Positions 1 to 11,142 of a stretch of 64,000 nt of DNA are shown piece after piece. The notes beneath the pieces are model-generated. The model worked only from the letters and a program-made list of their open reading frames with translations, searched no databases and was not told the origin of the DNA. Numbering within the stretch: the stretch's first letter is position 1; each line of letters opens with the position of its first letter. The DNA lies in assembly GCA_016617855.1 (NCBI GenBank), contig JAECUM010017555.1, forward strand, positions 1 to 64,000, written 5' to 3'. The position numbers were made by a program, and so were the translations under genes. The stretch comes from Megalonaias nervosa (taxonomy: Eukaryota; Mollusca; Bivalvia; Unionida; Unionidae).

Positions 1-1050
1 TTTTCTGATGTTGTTGCCTTTAAAAATGAACTAAACTTTGCAGTTGGTTAGTATAGGATATAGCGAACAAAAAGAGGTAGGTGTTGCATGCATTTTATTC
101 GCACACTTTACAAAATATATTGACAAAATACTGTTTCTGCATGGTACATTAACCGGATGTTGTATTTGCGCATGGACATCTAGTTCGGTTCGTCTCTGTT
201 ACAGTTGCATAGTTGATTTTTTAAAAGAAATATTTGTACGTAATCCCTTACATCGGCGAGTACATTTTCAGCGAGGAAGTAGCATATTGCAGAACGTAAT
301 TTTGACCATTTTCTTGATCTTGAAGCCTTCTTCAGTCGTTCAAATCAATGAAGATATAATGCACTTAAAAAGTGTGGTATTGTTATTATATGAACGTATT
401 GGAAGAATCGATCTCCCATTGGATCTTTCGCGCACACACATGACTGTTCATTCGGAACAAAGTCTGGATGGCAGAATTGCATAAACTTAGAGTTGAAAGG
501 GAGGGAACTGCTCAGATTTAGCAAAAATATTATTTTTATGTATTTGATTCGTTAAAGTAAAGATCATTATCTTGGCAATTTGATGGAAAATGTTTGCGAT
601 TTTATCCCGTTTTTGAACTTGTTAACTTTATTTATCAGGGTCGATCATTGCTCCCATTTCTTTTGCCAGTCACCGAGGTTATGAAGCGACGTGAGTCATG
701 AAACCCTGAAATTTTTCCTTTATATATTATTGGATAGTTCTTGTTTTAATTTTTTTCCTTCCAGAGGCTTTTCTTTTTATTTTTCCTCCTTTCAAAATTA
801 TTCCCTTGGTAGTATGCATTATGACCTTATTTGGTCTTATGTGGTCGTTTATTTTTTGTAAACAAACTTCCAACTAAATGCAATGTTGCAACGATAAATC
901 AATAGTTACGGATAGAAATTATCCTTTTTTTAAGTAGAATTTCATATTGGCAGTAATTGATTAATGGCACTGGTCCGATAAATTTAATTCAAAGGTATTA
1001 TGAATACAATTCTTAAAGTAACAAACAAATTTCATAGGTGGTTTTGAAGT
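1..1050. other. Unassigned intergenic DNA
   Basis: No gene is recognised here. One open frame on the + strand (38-484, 148 codons) has no recognisable domain, an unusual mix of hydrophobic segments and no convincing splice signals. I treat it as chance or decayed sequence rather than a gene. The rest is AT-rich with T-runs. Confidence 0.5.
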
Positions 1051-1056
1051 CTGTTT

Positions 1057-1086
1057 GTTTATTTATTTATTTATTTATTTATTATA

Positions 1087-1119
<33 letters not shown>
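1057..1119. repeat. (TTTA)n/(TTA)n microsatellite
   Basis: A TTTA tetranucleotide run grades directly into a TTA trinucleotide run. Short open frames across it are artefacts of the repeat. Confidence 0.95.
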
Positions 1120-1607
1120 GGGTATACAATACACAAGTTGAGCACAAAGATTAAACGCAAGTGTGGACGCCGGACTATGTATAAACATCTATGAATAATT
1201 TTACGGCTGAAAAAGGAAACTTGTCGCGGTTTGACCACATTAACAAAGTTTTTACTGATCATATACTGTTCGATGTGTCCAAACGTTTAATGGAGCACTG
1301 GGAATGAGTTTGGAGCTCGCAGGTTCAGAATCCACCGTTTAACTTGAAGTTTCTCTCTCGTATACTCACCACTTAAATAATACATGATTTATATAGCAGC
1401 ATTCCGTCCCTTCTTTTCAACACGAACAACGCGTCCAACCATGTTTTGCGGTTAGGTTTTTGCTACTTGGCTATATTCCACTCGGAATAATAGCCCTAAA
1501 GTAGACTTTCCGTGGTGATAGACCTTTTTCACGTGTGTAAGAGTTGTCTCCCGCGCTGGCATCGAGAACGAGTCTTAAAGTGTAAAGTCAGTGAGACACA
1601 ACTGCGA

Positions 1608-1841
1608 GGCCCCGCTAGAACACTCGGGCACTCTAAAGTGCACACTGTTACGGGTCAGTGCCATCTCACCACTGTTTGCGTGGGTTCGAGTCTTAGGCTC
1701 GGCTAATGTGGGTACGTGAAAAGCTTGCCAGTAGCTTTCCGTGGGTGGGTGTTTTTTTCCCCCCAAAGTTTACGGGCTGCCATTGTAGTCTATCTTGTGC
1801 TGTAAAATGTTAAACCCCATAACAACAACAACAACAACACA
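1608..1841 (+). mobile_element. tRNA-derived SINE, family B, copy 1
   Basis: The head keeps a pol III B-box-like segment (GGTTCGAGTC) followed by a body beginning GGCTAATGTGGGTACGTG, and the element ends in an (AAC)n tail around 1819-1841. The same body, order and ACAAC-type tail recur at 43321-43576, so this is a dispersed family. The A-box part is degraded here and better preserved in the other copy. It is a SINE rather than a tRNA gene because the tRNA fold is not kept and a long tRNA-unrelated body follows. Confidence 0.75.
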
Positions 1842-1913
1842 ACTGCCAGGCAAACCATTCGGGCTATTCTGATATATCTGAATTTAAATAATTAATCAGG
1901 TTAGTTCAGTGAG

Positions 1914-3000
1914 TTATTTTTATTTCTACTGGTCCTAGACCAGAAGAGCTTACGGAATGGTTTGTTGTGCGTCCATTCGTCCGTTAGGAAAATGTTCATA
2001 TTGCTACACCTCCTAAAATACTTTGAAGATTGCCTTGAAACTCTAAAAACACATTCATCCCATGGTCTACTTGCTGTAAATGAAAATGGTGCTGCATTGA
2101 TGTCCAGTATGGCCAGCGGCTATCTTGAAAATCTTGTTTTGCGCTACTAATCCAGAATTGATGGTAATATCAGTATGTTTTCACCAAAGATACGTTATGA
2201 TGACTAACTGGTCATGATTGAAAATGGTGCGATTAGACGGCCAATATGACCTCCAAGACAGCCATCTTGAACATATTGATATCGTTATTCTTCTAGCAAT
2301 GCAAATGGTTCTTAGTTATCCAATATGGCCGCCACAGCAGACATCTTGAAAATCTTGTTAATGCTACTCGCCCAGATTGGATGCTCATATCATTAATGGG
2401 GTTTTTGCCGAAAGACTTTTTCTGATGTCCAGTTGGTACTGAATTATAATGGTGCCAATCTGATGTCTAATATGACCGATAGGGAAACCATCATGAAAAT
2501 TGTTATGACAATTCCTCCTTAATGGATGATCGTATCAGCACTGGGGTTTTCACTAAAAGACTTCCTATGAGGTCTAATTAGTCCTGAATAAAATTGATGC
2601 CAATCTTTCGTCCAATATGGCCGCCATGGCAGCTCTGTTAAAAATCTTGTTATTACAACTCCACTTGAACAGAAAGTCATACTTAAGTAGAGTTTTCACC
2701 AGAAGACATTTTATGATATCCATTTAGTCTTACATGAAAATAGTAACGATCATGAAAATTTTGTTATTGGTAGTCTTGAATGGAAAGTCTTATCTTGAAC
2801 ATATTGTTATATCTACTCCTTTCAAAATGGATGGTTCTATCAACATGGGGTTTTTCACCATTAGACTTCTTATGATACCTAGTTGGACCTATTTGATAAT
2901 GGTGCCAATCATATGTCATGTATGGATGTTATGTCGACTGTCTTGTTCTATATAGCAAGTGTTTCCTTTTGCCGTGGTCCTGAAAATCATGGTATCGTAT
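1914..3000. repeat. Satellite-like array 1, ~140-bp unit
   Basis: About seven diverged units with period roughly 140-150 bp. Landmarks are a 'tcctaaatgaaaatggtgcc'-like core, then 'tccaatatggccgcc', then 'catcttgaaaatcttgtta'. The core recurs near 2070, 2211, 2434, 2580, 2725 and 2882. A non-repeated leader (about 1925-1995: actggtcctagaccagaaga, then gtccgtta) precedes the units, and the same leader starts array 2 at 10568. Similar units are familiar from bivalve and gastropod intergenic DNA (from memory, not searched). No coding potential is seen. Confidence 0.75.
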
Positions 3001-3050
3001 CGGATTTACTTGTTTAGTCTGTATTCGAGTTCATTCAAAGTAAGTATTTC

Positions 3051-3236
3051 CAGTTTCAGTTTACACCATGTACTGTACTTTGCTTGCTATTAAATATATG
3101 ATTAGCTTGTACAGTTTCAGTTTACACCATGTACTGTACTTTGCTTGCTATTAAATACATGATTAGCTTGTACAGTTTCAGTTTACACCATGTACTGTAC
3201 TTTGCTTGCTATTAAATATATGATTAGCTTGTACAG
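3051..3236. repeat. 61-bp tandem repeat, 3 copies
   Basis: Three almost identical 61-bp units start at about 3051, 3112 and 3173, each running from cagtttcagtttacacc to attagcttgta. Only one or two substitutions separate the copies, so the duplication is recent. No gene-like feature overlaps it. Confidence 0.97.
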
Positions 3237-3929
3237 TCAATCTAAAAGCAAATACTACTTACATTTCCACGTCCTCGCCAGTAAATAGTCGAACAACTAA
3301 TGAAAGTTACATTCAGGAAATACTTGACGGTGATTACGTAAAAATATTAAATAGAACTTTGATGTTAGGTAAGGGTCAACATGGGTAATTTAATGTTTTA
3401 ACAAAAATCCATATGGTCTGTTTGAGTCGATAGCCTGTGTGAAGGGATCCCATGACGATTTTTCTAAAACAACTTCTAAGTTGCTCATTGTAACTCCGGC
3501 AAATAATAATTGTAATTTAAAAGTAATTAGAACTTTGCATTAAGTTTCCAGAATTTGCGATCAGTTATATTTGCTTATTACCTTTTTGCAGGATTTGAGT
3601 ACAATTTCATATTTCAAAATAATAAATTTCTTATTTGATTACTTTAACAATTTATTACTGTACAACACTGTAAGATAACTTGTAAGGTTTATTAGATATC
3701 TTAACAAATTCATAACATACAGTTTGTAAAATATCGGATAAAGTTTTTAAGATATATAATGTGTATGACAGATGCTATGTATGTCTTTATTTGTTGCAAC
3801 TTCTGGTAAATGATTTTGTGTAAGTTTCGTAATTTGTATTAATGACTGTAATATGTAGTGACTATCTGTGGCTGGATTACGTATGTGCTTAGGGTTTATT
3901 TGAAGATATTAAAGAACATAAAATTGTAT
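3237..3929. other. Unassigned AT-rich DNA
   Basis: Low-complexity AT-rich sequence between the 61-bp repeat and an LTR relic. The upper part may be the diverged 5' end of that LTR, but I cannot align it convincingly. Confidence 0.4.
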
Positions 3930-4612
3930 AGGATCTATAAATAGATGTTTATGTATGTGCTGACAGTTACTAATTATAAAATTATTAGTAAATATGTTTT
4001 TCCCATTGGACAGATCGGTCAGTTGGTATTTTAGAAGAATTAAGTTAAGGTTAGGTGACATGAATCGATATTTTGAAATATTAGATAGAGTAGTAAGATC
4101 TGTCACGTGGGGTATTTTGCGACATATAATCGTAATAGACTCTTGAAGGTGTATATAAGGAGAGAACTGAGCAATCAAGATTCATTCCCATTTTGGAGTC
4201 ATTCTTATTTCTTGTGTTCTTGTTGTAACATCAAGTCCGCATACGTGTTTTAGGTTGTCCTTAGATATTATCCGAGAGGAAAAACATTTGTTTTGATTAT
4301 TCAGTAAAAAAGAGAGTGCTCATTGGACTATAATAGTATTCTGGAACTATTGCGAATTATTCAAAGGGAGTTCTGGACAACGCCATTTTGACAACGTCAC
4401 GATCCTAGCGAACCAGTACAATTCCTGTTCTGAAATTTATATGGAACTTTTTATTCTTTTGGACTTTAATAACACTCTTTTAGGATTATTTTGGATTGAC
4501 TTCATAATACTGTAAATTCTTCTCACATTTTCACTTTATAACATTGATAATTTGTTTGTTTAGTTTGACAAAACTTGCTGGTGTTTGCTTCTCGCTGTTA
4601 CTTAATTTATGA
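3930..4612 (+). mobile_element. Diverged LTR copy (gypsy LTR family), sense
   Basis: Aligns by eye with the copy at 45.66-47.06 kb through shared blocks such as agtagtaagatctgtcac, gaactgagcaatca and aggattattttggatt. It also matches the 3' end of the 901-bp solo LTR at 56586-57486 (TTGACAAAACTTGCTGGTG, then gttactt). It contains a CACGTGG box near 4104 and a TATATAAGG box near 4151, as expected of an LTR promoter. No internal retroelement sequence adjoins it, so it is a solo or truncated LTR. Confidence 0.65.
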
Positions 4613-4619
4613 CCACAGT

Positions 4620-5031
4620 TTACAGTTTATAAGATCTTGTATAGTGTGAATGACATATAACACAGTTGATAAGATAGCTGATATACTGTGTATGACATAT
4701 AACACAGTTGATAAGATATCGTATATAGTGTGTATGACATATAACACAGTTAATAAGGTGTCTGATATAGTGTGTATGACTTCTAACACAGTTGATAAGG
4801 TGACTGATATAGTATGTATGACTTCTAACACAGCTGATAAGGTATCTGATATAGTGTGTATGACATAACACAGTTGATAAGATATCTTACATAGTATGTA
4901 TGACATATGACACAGTTGATAAGATATATTATATAGTGTGTGACATATAACACATTTCATAAGATATATAGTGTGTATGACTTCTAACACAGTTGACAAG
5001 ATATATAGTGTATATGATTTATAACAGTTTT

Positions 5032-5032
<1 letters not shown>
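4620..5032. repeat. ~42-bp minisatellite
   Basis: About nine diverged units built on gacatataacacagttgat and aagatatctgatatagtgtg with period about 40-45 bp. Overlapping open frames on both strands only reflect the repeat and are not genes. It runs into the TA microsatellite that follows. Confidence 0.93.

Positions 5033-5097
<65 letters not shown>
5033..5097. repeat. (TA)n microsatellite
   Basis: About 32 uninterrupted TA dinucleotides between the minisatellite and a degenerate stretch (5100-5440) in which 'ttataagatatcct'-like words recur irregularly. Confidence 0.97.
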
Positions 5098-5100
<3 letters not shown>

Positions 5101-5710
5101 GTACGACTTTCTTACAATTTATAGGCTATCTTATATAGTATGCATGACACACATGTTATAAGATATCCTTTAAGCAGAGTAAATTCAGATGTCTAATGCA
5201 TTTTATAAAGATATCTTTTAAACTTTATAAGATACCCTAATTAAAAATGTGTACAAGATTGCTTAAAAAGTATATAAGACCTCCTCTTAAGTTTATAAGA
5301 TATCCTGTTAAGTTTATGAGATTTCTTGTAAAATGTGTACGATATCAGAATAAGGATATAAATAAGAAACTATACATACAAGGTATATTTCGTAACGAAC
5401 AGTTTGTGTAAGATATTTTACAAAATCTATGAGATACCGTATATAGTTTGGCATGCCATATAGGTCCATGTATGTGAGACATACACATTCAGCCTTTCAT
5501 TCGGTCGGCAAGATTATGCAATAACCAGCGTTGCCATTATTCTCGGCGATAATACTCAATATTAGTTTTTCCTCTTGGAGGAGGAAATTACCTTTTTTTT
5601 TCTTTTCCCTGTAGCAGAACTTTATGTATCGTTGATTGTTGTGTTGGGCACAACATCTCAGAAGTTGCACAGTCCATATCTTAGTATAATTGTATCTCAA
5701 ACAGATGGTT

Positions 5711-5732
5711 GTTAATTAATTAATTAATTAAT

Positions 5733-5775
<43 letters not shown>

Positions 5776-5778
5776 TTA
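5711..5778. repeat. (TTAA)n/(TTTA)n microsatellite
   Basis: A TTAA run followed by a TTTA run. Flanking DNA (5441-6238) shows no recognisable gene. The 78-codon open frame at 5841-6077 has no identifiable domain. Confidence 0.95.
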
Positions 5779-6238
5779 TCATTATTATTTCCTTACAGTC
5801 AGCAACTATTCAGATTCTAAGTTTTACTTTTCTTGCGTTTATGGCAGATATAATGTGTATCATATCCACTCCGGACTTGAACATACCACTCGCATTGAAT
5901 CTGGGATATTTACTCAGTTCATTCCAGTTTGGTAGCTGGGTTAGTAATGTACGCACCTGGAAAAATATATGTTACCTGATTGACTATGCGTGCGTTATTA
6001 ATTCTTTTAAAACTTCGGAATCACTTTTTTTTTTAAAACTTGGTGAAGATTCTTGGGATGGTCATTGGTTTTTATAGTTACAGAAGATAATAAAGCAACA
6101 CGTCAGTATACACCTATTAGAAAGCACGTATTTTATGATGATAAATAATCCTTTAGTTACTATAGATGAATGATTTCGAACACTTTTTAGCCTTCGTTTA
6201 TTTTGCGTAATAAAACATACGCCAAACACATAACGATA

Positions 6239-6324
6239 ATGGCGGCGACTGGAGGGACTTTCAATACCACTGTTTTTAAACGAATGGAGCAGTTAACCAA
6301 ATTTATTGATAATTGGAATACTTC
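6239..6324 (+). CDS. Candidate alternative first coding exon of the LRIF1-like gene
   Basis: An ATG in strong start context (A at -3, G at +4) opens 28 codons (MAATGGTFNTTVFKRMEQL...) plus two bases, ending at a consensus donor (GTAAGA at 6325). The donor phase (2) is the same as that of the ATG exon at 7643-7740, so either could splice to the acceptor at 16549 and stay in frame. Joined instead to the 7643 exon it would hit a TGA at once, so there it could only be 5' untranslated. It may be an alternative promoter exon, a 5'UTR exon with an upstream ORF, or chance. Confidence 0.3.
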
Positions 6325-7470
6325 GTAAGAATCGATTGAAGTTCCGTTCTTTTCAAGACAGTCTTTATCCAGGACATAGTGGAAATGCGAGCGAGCGGGC
6401 GTAAGATATGCACACTAGTTACTAAAAATATTATTAATCGATGACTTATTTGAACTAGTTGTGCCTGGAAGACCTAGTGAAACGTGAGCTCGTTATCTCA
6501 GTGTGAATTCACCAGAGAGATAAGTCATTATTACACCTTAGTGAAATTTCTTGACCTCTGATCAGTCGGCAGCCAGTACACAGTAGGTTAACAAACTAAT
6601 GTCGGAATCTTGCGAAAAATTACTTAACGCTTTCAAGATAAGTACGACCATCTTTAAGGTTTTGGGGGTGGGAGAGATCTTATGGATCTTCAGACTATAA
6701 ATAATCACTGAAAGCAATCCGTCAGCTTTCGTTTATAGTTCTATAATTATTAAAGTTATATATATTAGGTTACTTAACTAGATGGTTTAGACCTAAATAT
6801 AGTTTAATTAAATACATGTAACTTTATCCACTGCAGCCACAGGGTCCCCGTGACAAAGGGAGCCCGAGGCAAGTTGCGCTAATTGGTTTTATTATTTCAG
6901 GAAAGAACTCTTCTACTCTAACGCTCTTTCCGATTGATCCAGCGTCAAAAATTTGACAGAAAAAAATCAATGAAGAAAACAGCCAGAAACTTGAACACTA
7001 TTGTGATTTAATTTTACCCATGTGACAAAGGGTCATAAAGAATGTGTACTTCCTGCTGTTGCTCGACCAAAAAACCCCACTTCACTTTCCAAAATATATT
7101 ATCACAAACACATCGGCATGATCGTGTCTCAGCGGACGCAGTTCAGATGGAAACAGTTTTAATTTTAGAACACATTCATATCGACAAGCATCGCGGATAG
7201 AGATTATAATACGAGAAAACAGCTTTATTATGTTTAGAAAGAAACTCATTCAGCGGACTGAACGTTTTACAATATTTTCCACGTGTCATTTGTAAACATA
7301 CATTTTTTGTTTAAAATAAAATAATTGTATCTAGATTTTAAACCTCATCAATTTCTTTAAGACCTGGTAAATACCCTGGACAGCTCTGAAGCATCATGAG
7401 TCACTCCAAATAGCGTCGTGTCTTGAAACTATCATGATACTTTTTTCTGGAAGATGCATTGCCTTCATTA
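6325..7470. other. Unassigned DNA upstream of the ATG exon
   Basis: No coding sequence or known repeat is recognised. If 6239-6324 is a real exon, this is intron. Confidence 0.4.
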
Positions 7471-7640
7471 AAGTAACCACACCAGTTAAACATGTTGTAT
7501 TTTCTTTTTAAAACAACCACGCCAATAAAACATGTCTCTGTATGTTCTTTTAAAGTAACCACACCAATAAAACATGTCTCTGTATATTCTTTTAAAGTGA
7601 CCACACCAGTAAAACATGTTCTTGTACATTCTTTTGTTAC
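7471..7640. repeat. 41-bp minisatellite, 4 copies, ending in the splice acceptor
   Basis: Units start at 7471, 7512, 7553 and 7595 with the pattern aaRtaaccacaccaRtaaaa then catgt and a T-rich end. The pyrimidine-rich end of the fourth unit (acattctttt) is the polypyrimidine tract of the acceptor (gttacag) for the exon at 7643. Confidence 0.93.
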
Positions 7641-7642
7641 AG

Positions 7643-7740
7643 ATGACTACTGCTACAAATGGTGACGAAACTACTGTTTCGAGTACGACGGAAAAGAGTG
7701 AGGATTGCGGTGAAAGTGCTATCAGTGGAGATAAAGGCAG
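7643..7740 (+). CDS. LRIF1-like gene, first coding exon
   Basis: The exon follows a good acceptor (cttttgttacag) and begins with ATG. It encodes 32 residues (MTTATNGDETTVSSTTEKSE...) and two bases of a split codon before the donor GTGAGA. AG from this exon plus A at 16550 makes Arg, and the reading frame then runs 1437 codons to the stop at 20864. The exact phase fit is the main reason to place the start here rather than at the ATG at 16506, which lies in intron sequence upstream of the acceptor. Because the exon begins at the ATG, an untranslated exon must lie further upstream. The peptide is acidic and Thr/Ser-rich, with no recognised domain. Confidence 0.65.
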
Positions 7741-10555
7741 GTGAGAAACATTACTACATGCGTGGTGTTTTAGCAGCTCGGTAAGGGTGAACTGTCTGCA
7801 CTGTCCGTTCCTGTCTTTGTTATATCAGAGTACGATGCAATAAAAGATAAACATTAATGAAATCTAACGTCAAACTCCCGTTAGCTTCAAAATGCATCTG
7901 GAGTGTCGGACATGTATATATTTTGGATTTTGGGAGGTTAGCAATTCAAAATTCATTGTATGGCCTGACATTTGAATTATTACAGAAATCTTAACCCTTT
8001 TCTTTTAATCCCTTGTATCTGATCTGTCAAAAACTCCCTGTATATTAACAGGACTTCATAGAATCGACTACCTATCAGTCAGCTCTATTACAAAAAAGGA
8101 AACATGTTTTTACATGGCATCGCTAATGGTACTTGATTATGCATCTAAAACTCAGTTAATGTAAACGGCCGAAAAAAAATGTGTGCAACGAGTTCTTTTC
8201 ATACGTGTTATTTCTCCGTTGATGCTAACAGTATTATTTAACGTCCCCTAAAGAGGTGCAGGCACTTGTACTTTTAGAACTGCCGCTATGTTTTCAAATT
8301 GTTTATCCTGCGGTGAAATGCAGGTTTCAACGTAGGAATTGACTTCCGGTCATGTACCATTAATGTAATATTCGTCTTAAAACATTTTGTTTGGAAAGTT
8401 ATATATTTTCTAACGACTCTTTTATCGTTATGATTTATAGGCAATACGATGTTTGTAAATTATAGTGTAGACAACAATATAACGTGACTGATGAGGTGGC
8501 TCACTCCTACAAGGTTATAGCAACTTTTAGCCACTGGGGTCCGGTGTCACACTTTACATTACGAGCGCACTGGCTTTTCGAGTATGAATTGAGAGCGTAA
8601 TGTTTACAGAAACCGAGGAAGGAACGATGTGATATTATTTAAATCCGTGTAATTTTAACCCATTTTTGTAATCATCATTAGAAATAAAATAAGCGCCTTC
8701 GGACGTGTTTGATTCCGTCTGAAAATAGTGCTAGGATGAGCATTATGTCACCTCTAAGATATTTTAGACAAAATCTTACATTTCTAGAGGGCGTGTCCGT
8801 TACTATCAAACCGTGATAGTTATGTCACGTTAATACATGCAAGACTGCAAGAAATAGTAATGAAAAGTCTTGCCCCGAGTGAAATTGTTACTGAAATCTA
8901 ACATGTCGTTTGCTGCGGCTACCTATACTGTATATGGATAAACGTTTCATATTCAGCTTCAGGCCTTCTCATCAGTTATTTGATTTAAAAGTTTAAAAAA
9001 CATTGAAAATGCACACGGCTTTGTTTATATGGCAATAAAACCATAATCTCGTATTTTACTGTTCGTATTTTACTGTTAACAAAATTTTTAACAATGTAGT
9101 TGTTAAACGAAGACAGTGATATTCATAAATGCGGTAACTATCACAAAGTTACCATCAGATAAATTTATATAACCCAAGAAACAATACATAGCTTTGAATA
9201 AAGTGCTTGATACGCATTTTGTTTCCAGCTTTCCGCCATCTGACACAATTTGCAGAACACAACGATTTGCTTCTTGTACCAATTTTCCAAAATAAATTAC
9301 ATTCACATGTTGCCTTACAAGACGTGGCCGGAGTTTGGGAATAATTCCCCGTCACGAATACCAGATTCTCAAGCAGATTGTATAAGAAAAATAAGTTTGT
9401 TTTCTTTTTATAAGTATTTTATATTTGAAAACTTTTTAAAATAGCTTGCTTTCTTTTTCTGGTCGAAATCTACTTTTGATTTCTTAATGCCTGGTGAAAA
9501 TCTTATTAAATGATAGACCATGTTTCCTCTGTCAGGGAAATCGCTTGTTATTGTTGTCCATTTCCATGACAGAGCATAATGAACATTGTATTGTGCAGAG
9601 AGAAATAAAACTGCCAGCAGCTTTCAAGGACTTAAGATCCATCTTTGGAGTTGACTTCGTCGTTGTGGCAATATATGTATTAAAATATGAGCTTTCATTG
9701 TGCCAGGCAGTTTCCCTGTCATCCTTTTAAGGACTTCTGAAAGCTGCGTTCCTTTCTTCTGTCAATAGGGTGGTAAAACGAGAGACAGGTTGCTTAAGCT
9801 CATGAATATGTACAATCGCCAAACTCTGGAAATTTCGATCATATGACCACTGTCTCTGCGGGGTGCTCTCGTTTTACGTTGTCATAGTTTACGATTGCCG
9901 AACGGGTGTTTGAAGATAATGCGTCTTACGTGGAACTGAATTAAAAAAAAGAAATGAAATTACGGCACATATTATATATACACGTATTTTGTATTGACCT
10001 AAATTACTGAATAAAATATATCATTATTATCATTAAAATGATCAACAGTAACGGTAAAAAGAAATAAATTTTTAATTTATCGATGGTAGCTTTATCTTAT
10101 GTATTGTGTGGGTATTTTCATACTTTCATATATAGAGAATTATTGTTGAAAAACCACCGCTGTAATTATATACATTCAGGAAAACACAAACAGGCTGAAA
10201 ACATACAAATATTTATATTTCGTAATTTCACTTCTCGGTGAAAAATCATTACTTTGAATTGGATAGAAATATTAAAGGTACATTTATCCAAAATACGCTT
10301 TATGTTAAAAAAAAACAGGAAAAAAAGAAATTCCTTACGCGAGCAGTCTCAGTACAGAATGCGATATATAGGCAAGTTTATTTAAAAATGTAAGGGCGTA
10401 CGAGGAACAAACTTGACGTATATTTCACTGTACTGTTCCCAACACCATAACCGCCGCTTCAGCTTGATTATTCGTCCAGAAATCCAAACATATGGCGAAT
10501 AATCATAATTACCCTGGTCTCAAATATTTAAACTTTCGAAGTTTTTCAGTTTAAA
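7741..10555 (+). other. Intron of LRIF1-like gene, proximal part
   Basis: AT-rich intronic DNA without recognisable coding exons, RNA genes or known repeats. Open frames around 9.1-9.7 kb have no domain signatures and lack paired splice sites. Confidence 0.55.
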
Positions 10556-11142
10556 CCATTTTTTTTTCACCACTACTGGTCATGGATCAGGAGAGCTTAT
10601 GGGATGGTCTGTTAACCGTCATCCGTCCGTTACCATAAGTTTGTTATCGCTACTTCTCCTTAACTGCTATGCAGATTGCCCTGAACCTTTTCACATACCT
10701 TGGTATAGTTGGTGCCAACAATAAGATGCTGCTGCTTGGACATTCATTATGACCAACACAGTGACAATCTTGAAAATCTTTTTTTTTTTTTTGTCGCTGC
10801 ACCCCCTGAATGGATGGTCATATCAAGATGAGGTTTCCGCCGAAAGTCTTCTCATGGTGTCAGTTTGTCCTAAATAAAAATGGCGCCGATCTGACCTCCA
10901 ATGTAGCCACCACAATGGCGATCTTGTTATCGCTACGCGTCCTGAAAAGAAAGACATAATGACAATAGTTTTTCACCAGAAAACTTATGTCTAGTTGGTC
11001 CCAAATGAAAATGCTTTCGATTTGATGTCCAGTATAGCCGCCAAAGCATTCATCTTTAAAATCGTGTTATCTTGACTACTGAACGAAAAGTTTTATTGCA
11101 ATGGGGTTTTCATCAGAAGATTTGCTATATCTAACTGCTCCT
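10556..11142. repeat. Satellite-like array 2, left part
   Basis: Starts with the same leader as array 1 (about 10568-10634: ctactggtcatggatcagg, then gtccgttacc) and continues with ~140-bp units carrying tcctaaataaaaatggcgcc and gatcttgttatcgctac words. It is interrupted at 11142/11143 by a LINE and resumes at 14132. The last ten bases (aactgctcct, 11133-11142) are the left target-site duplication. Confidence 0.8.

Noticed and set aside
38..484. 148-codon open frame near the window start
   Set aside because: No domain, no start context or paired splice sites, and odd composition. Probably chance.
4607..4999. Open frames of 72-130 codons on both strands
   Set aside because: Translations are periodic and arise from the 42-bp minisatellite.
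9494..9730. Open frame with neighbouring agctttcaaggactt-type inverted words
   Set aside because: Pairing is short and imperfect, and the frame has no recognisable domain.
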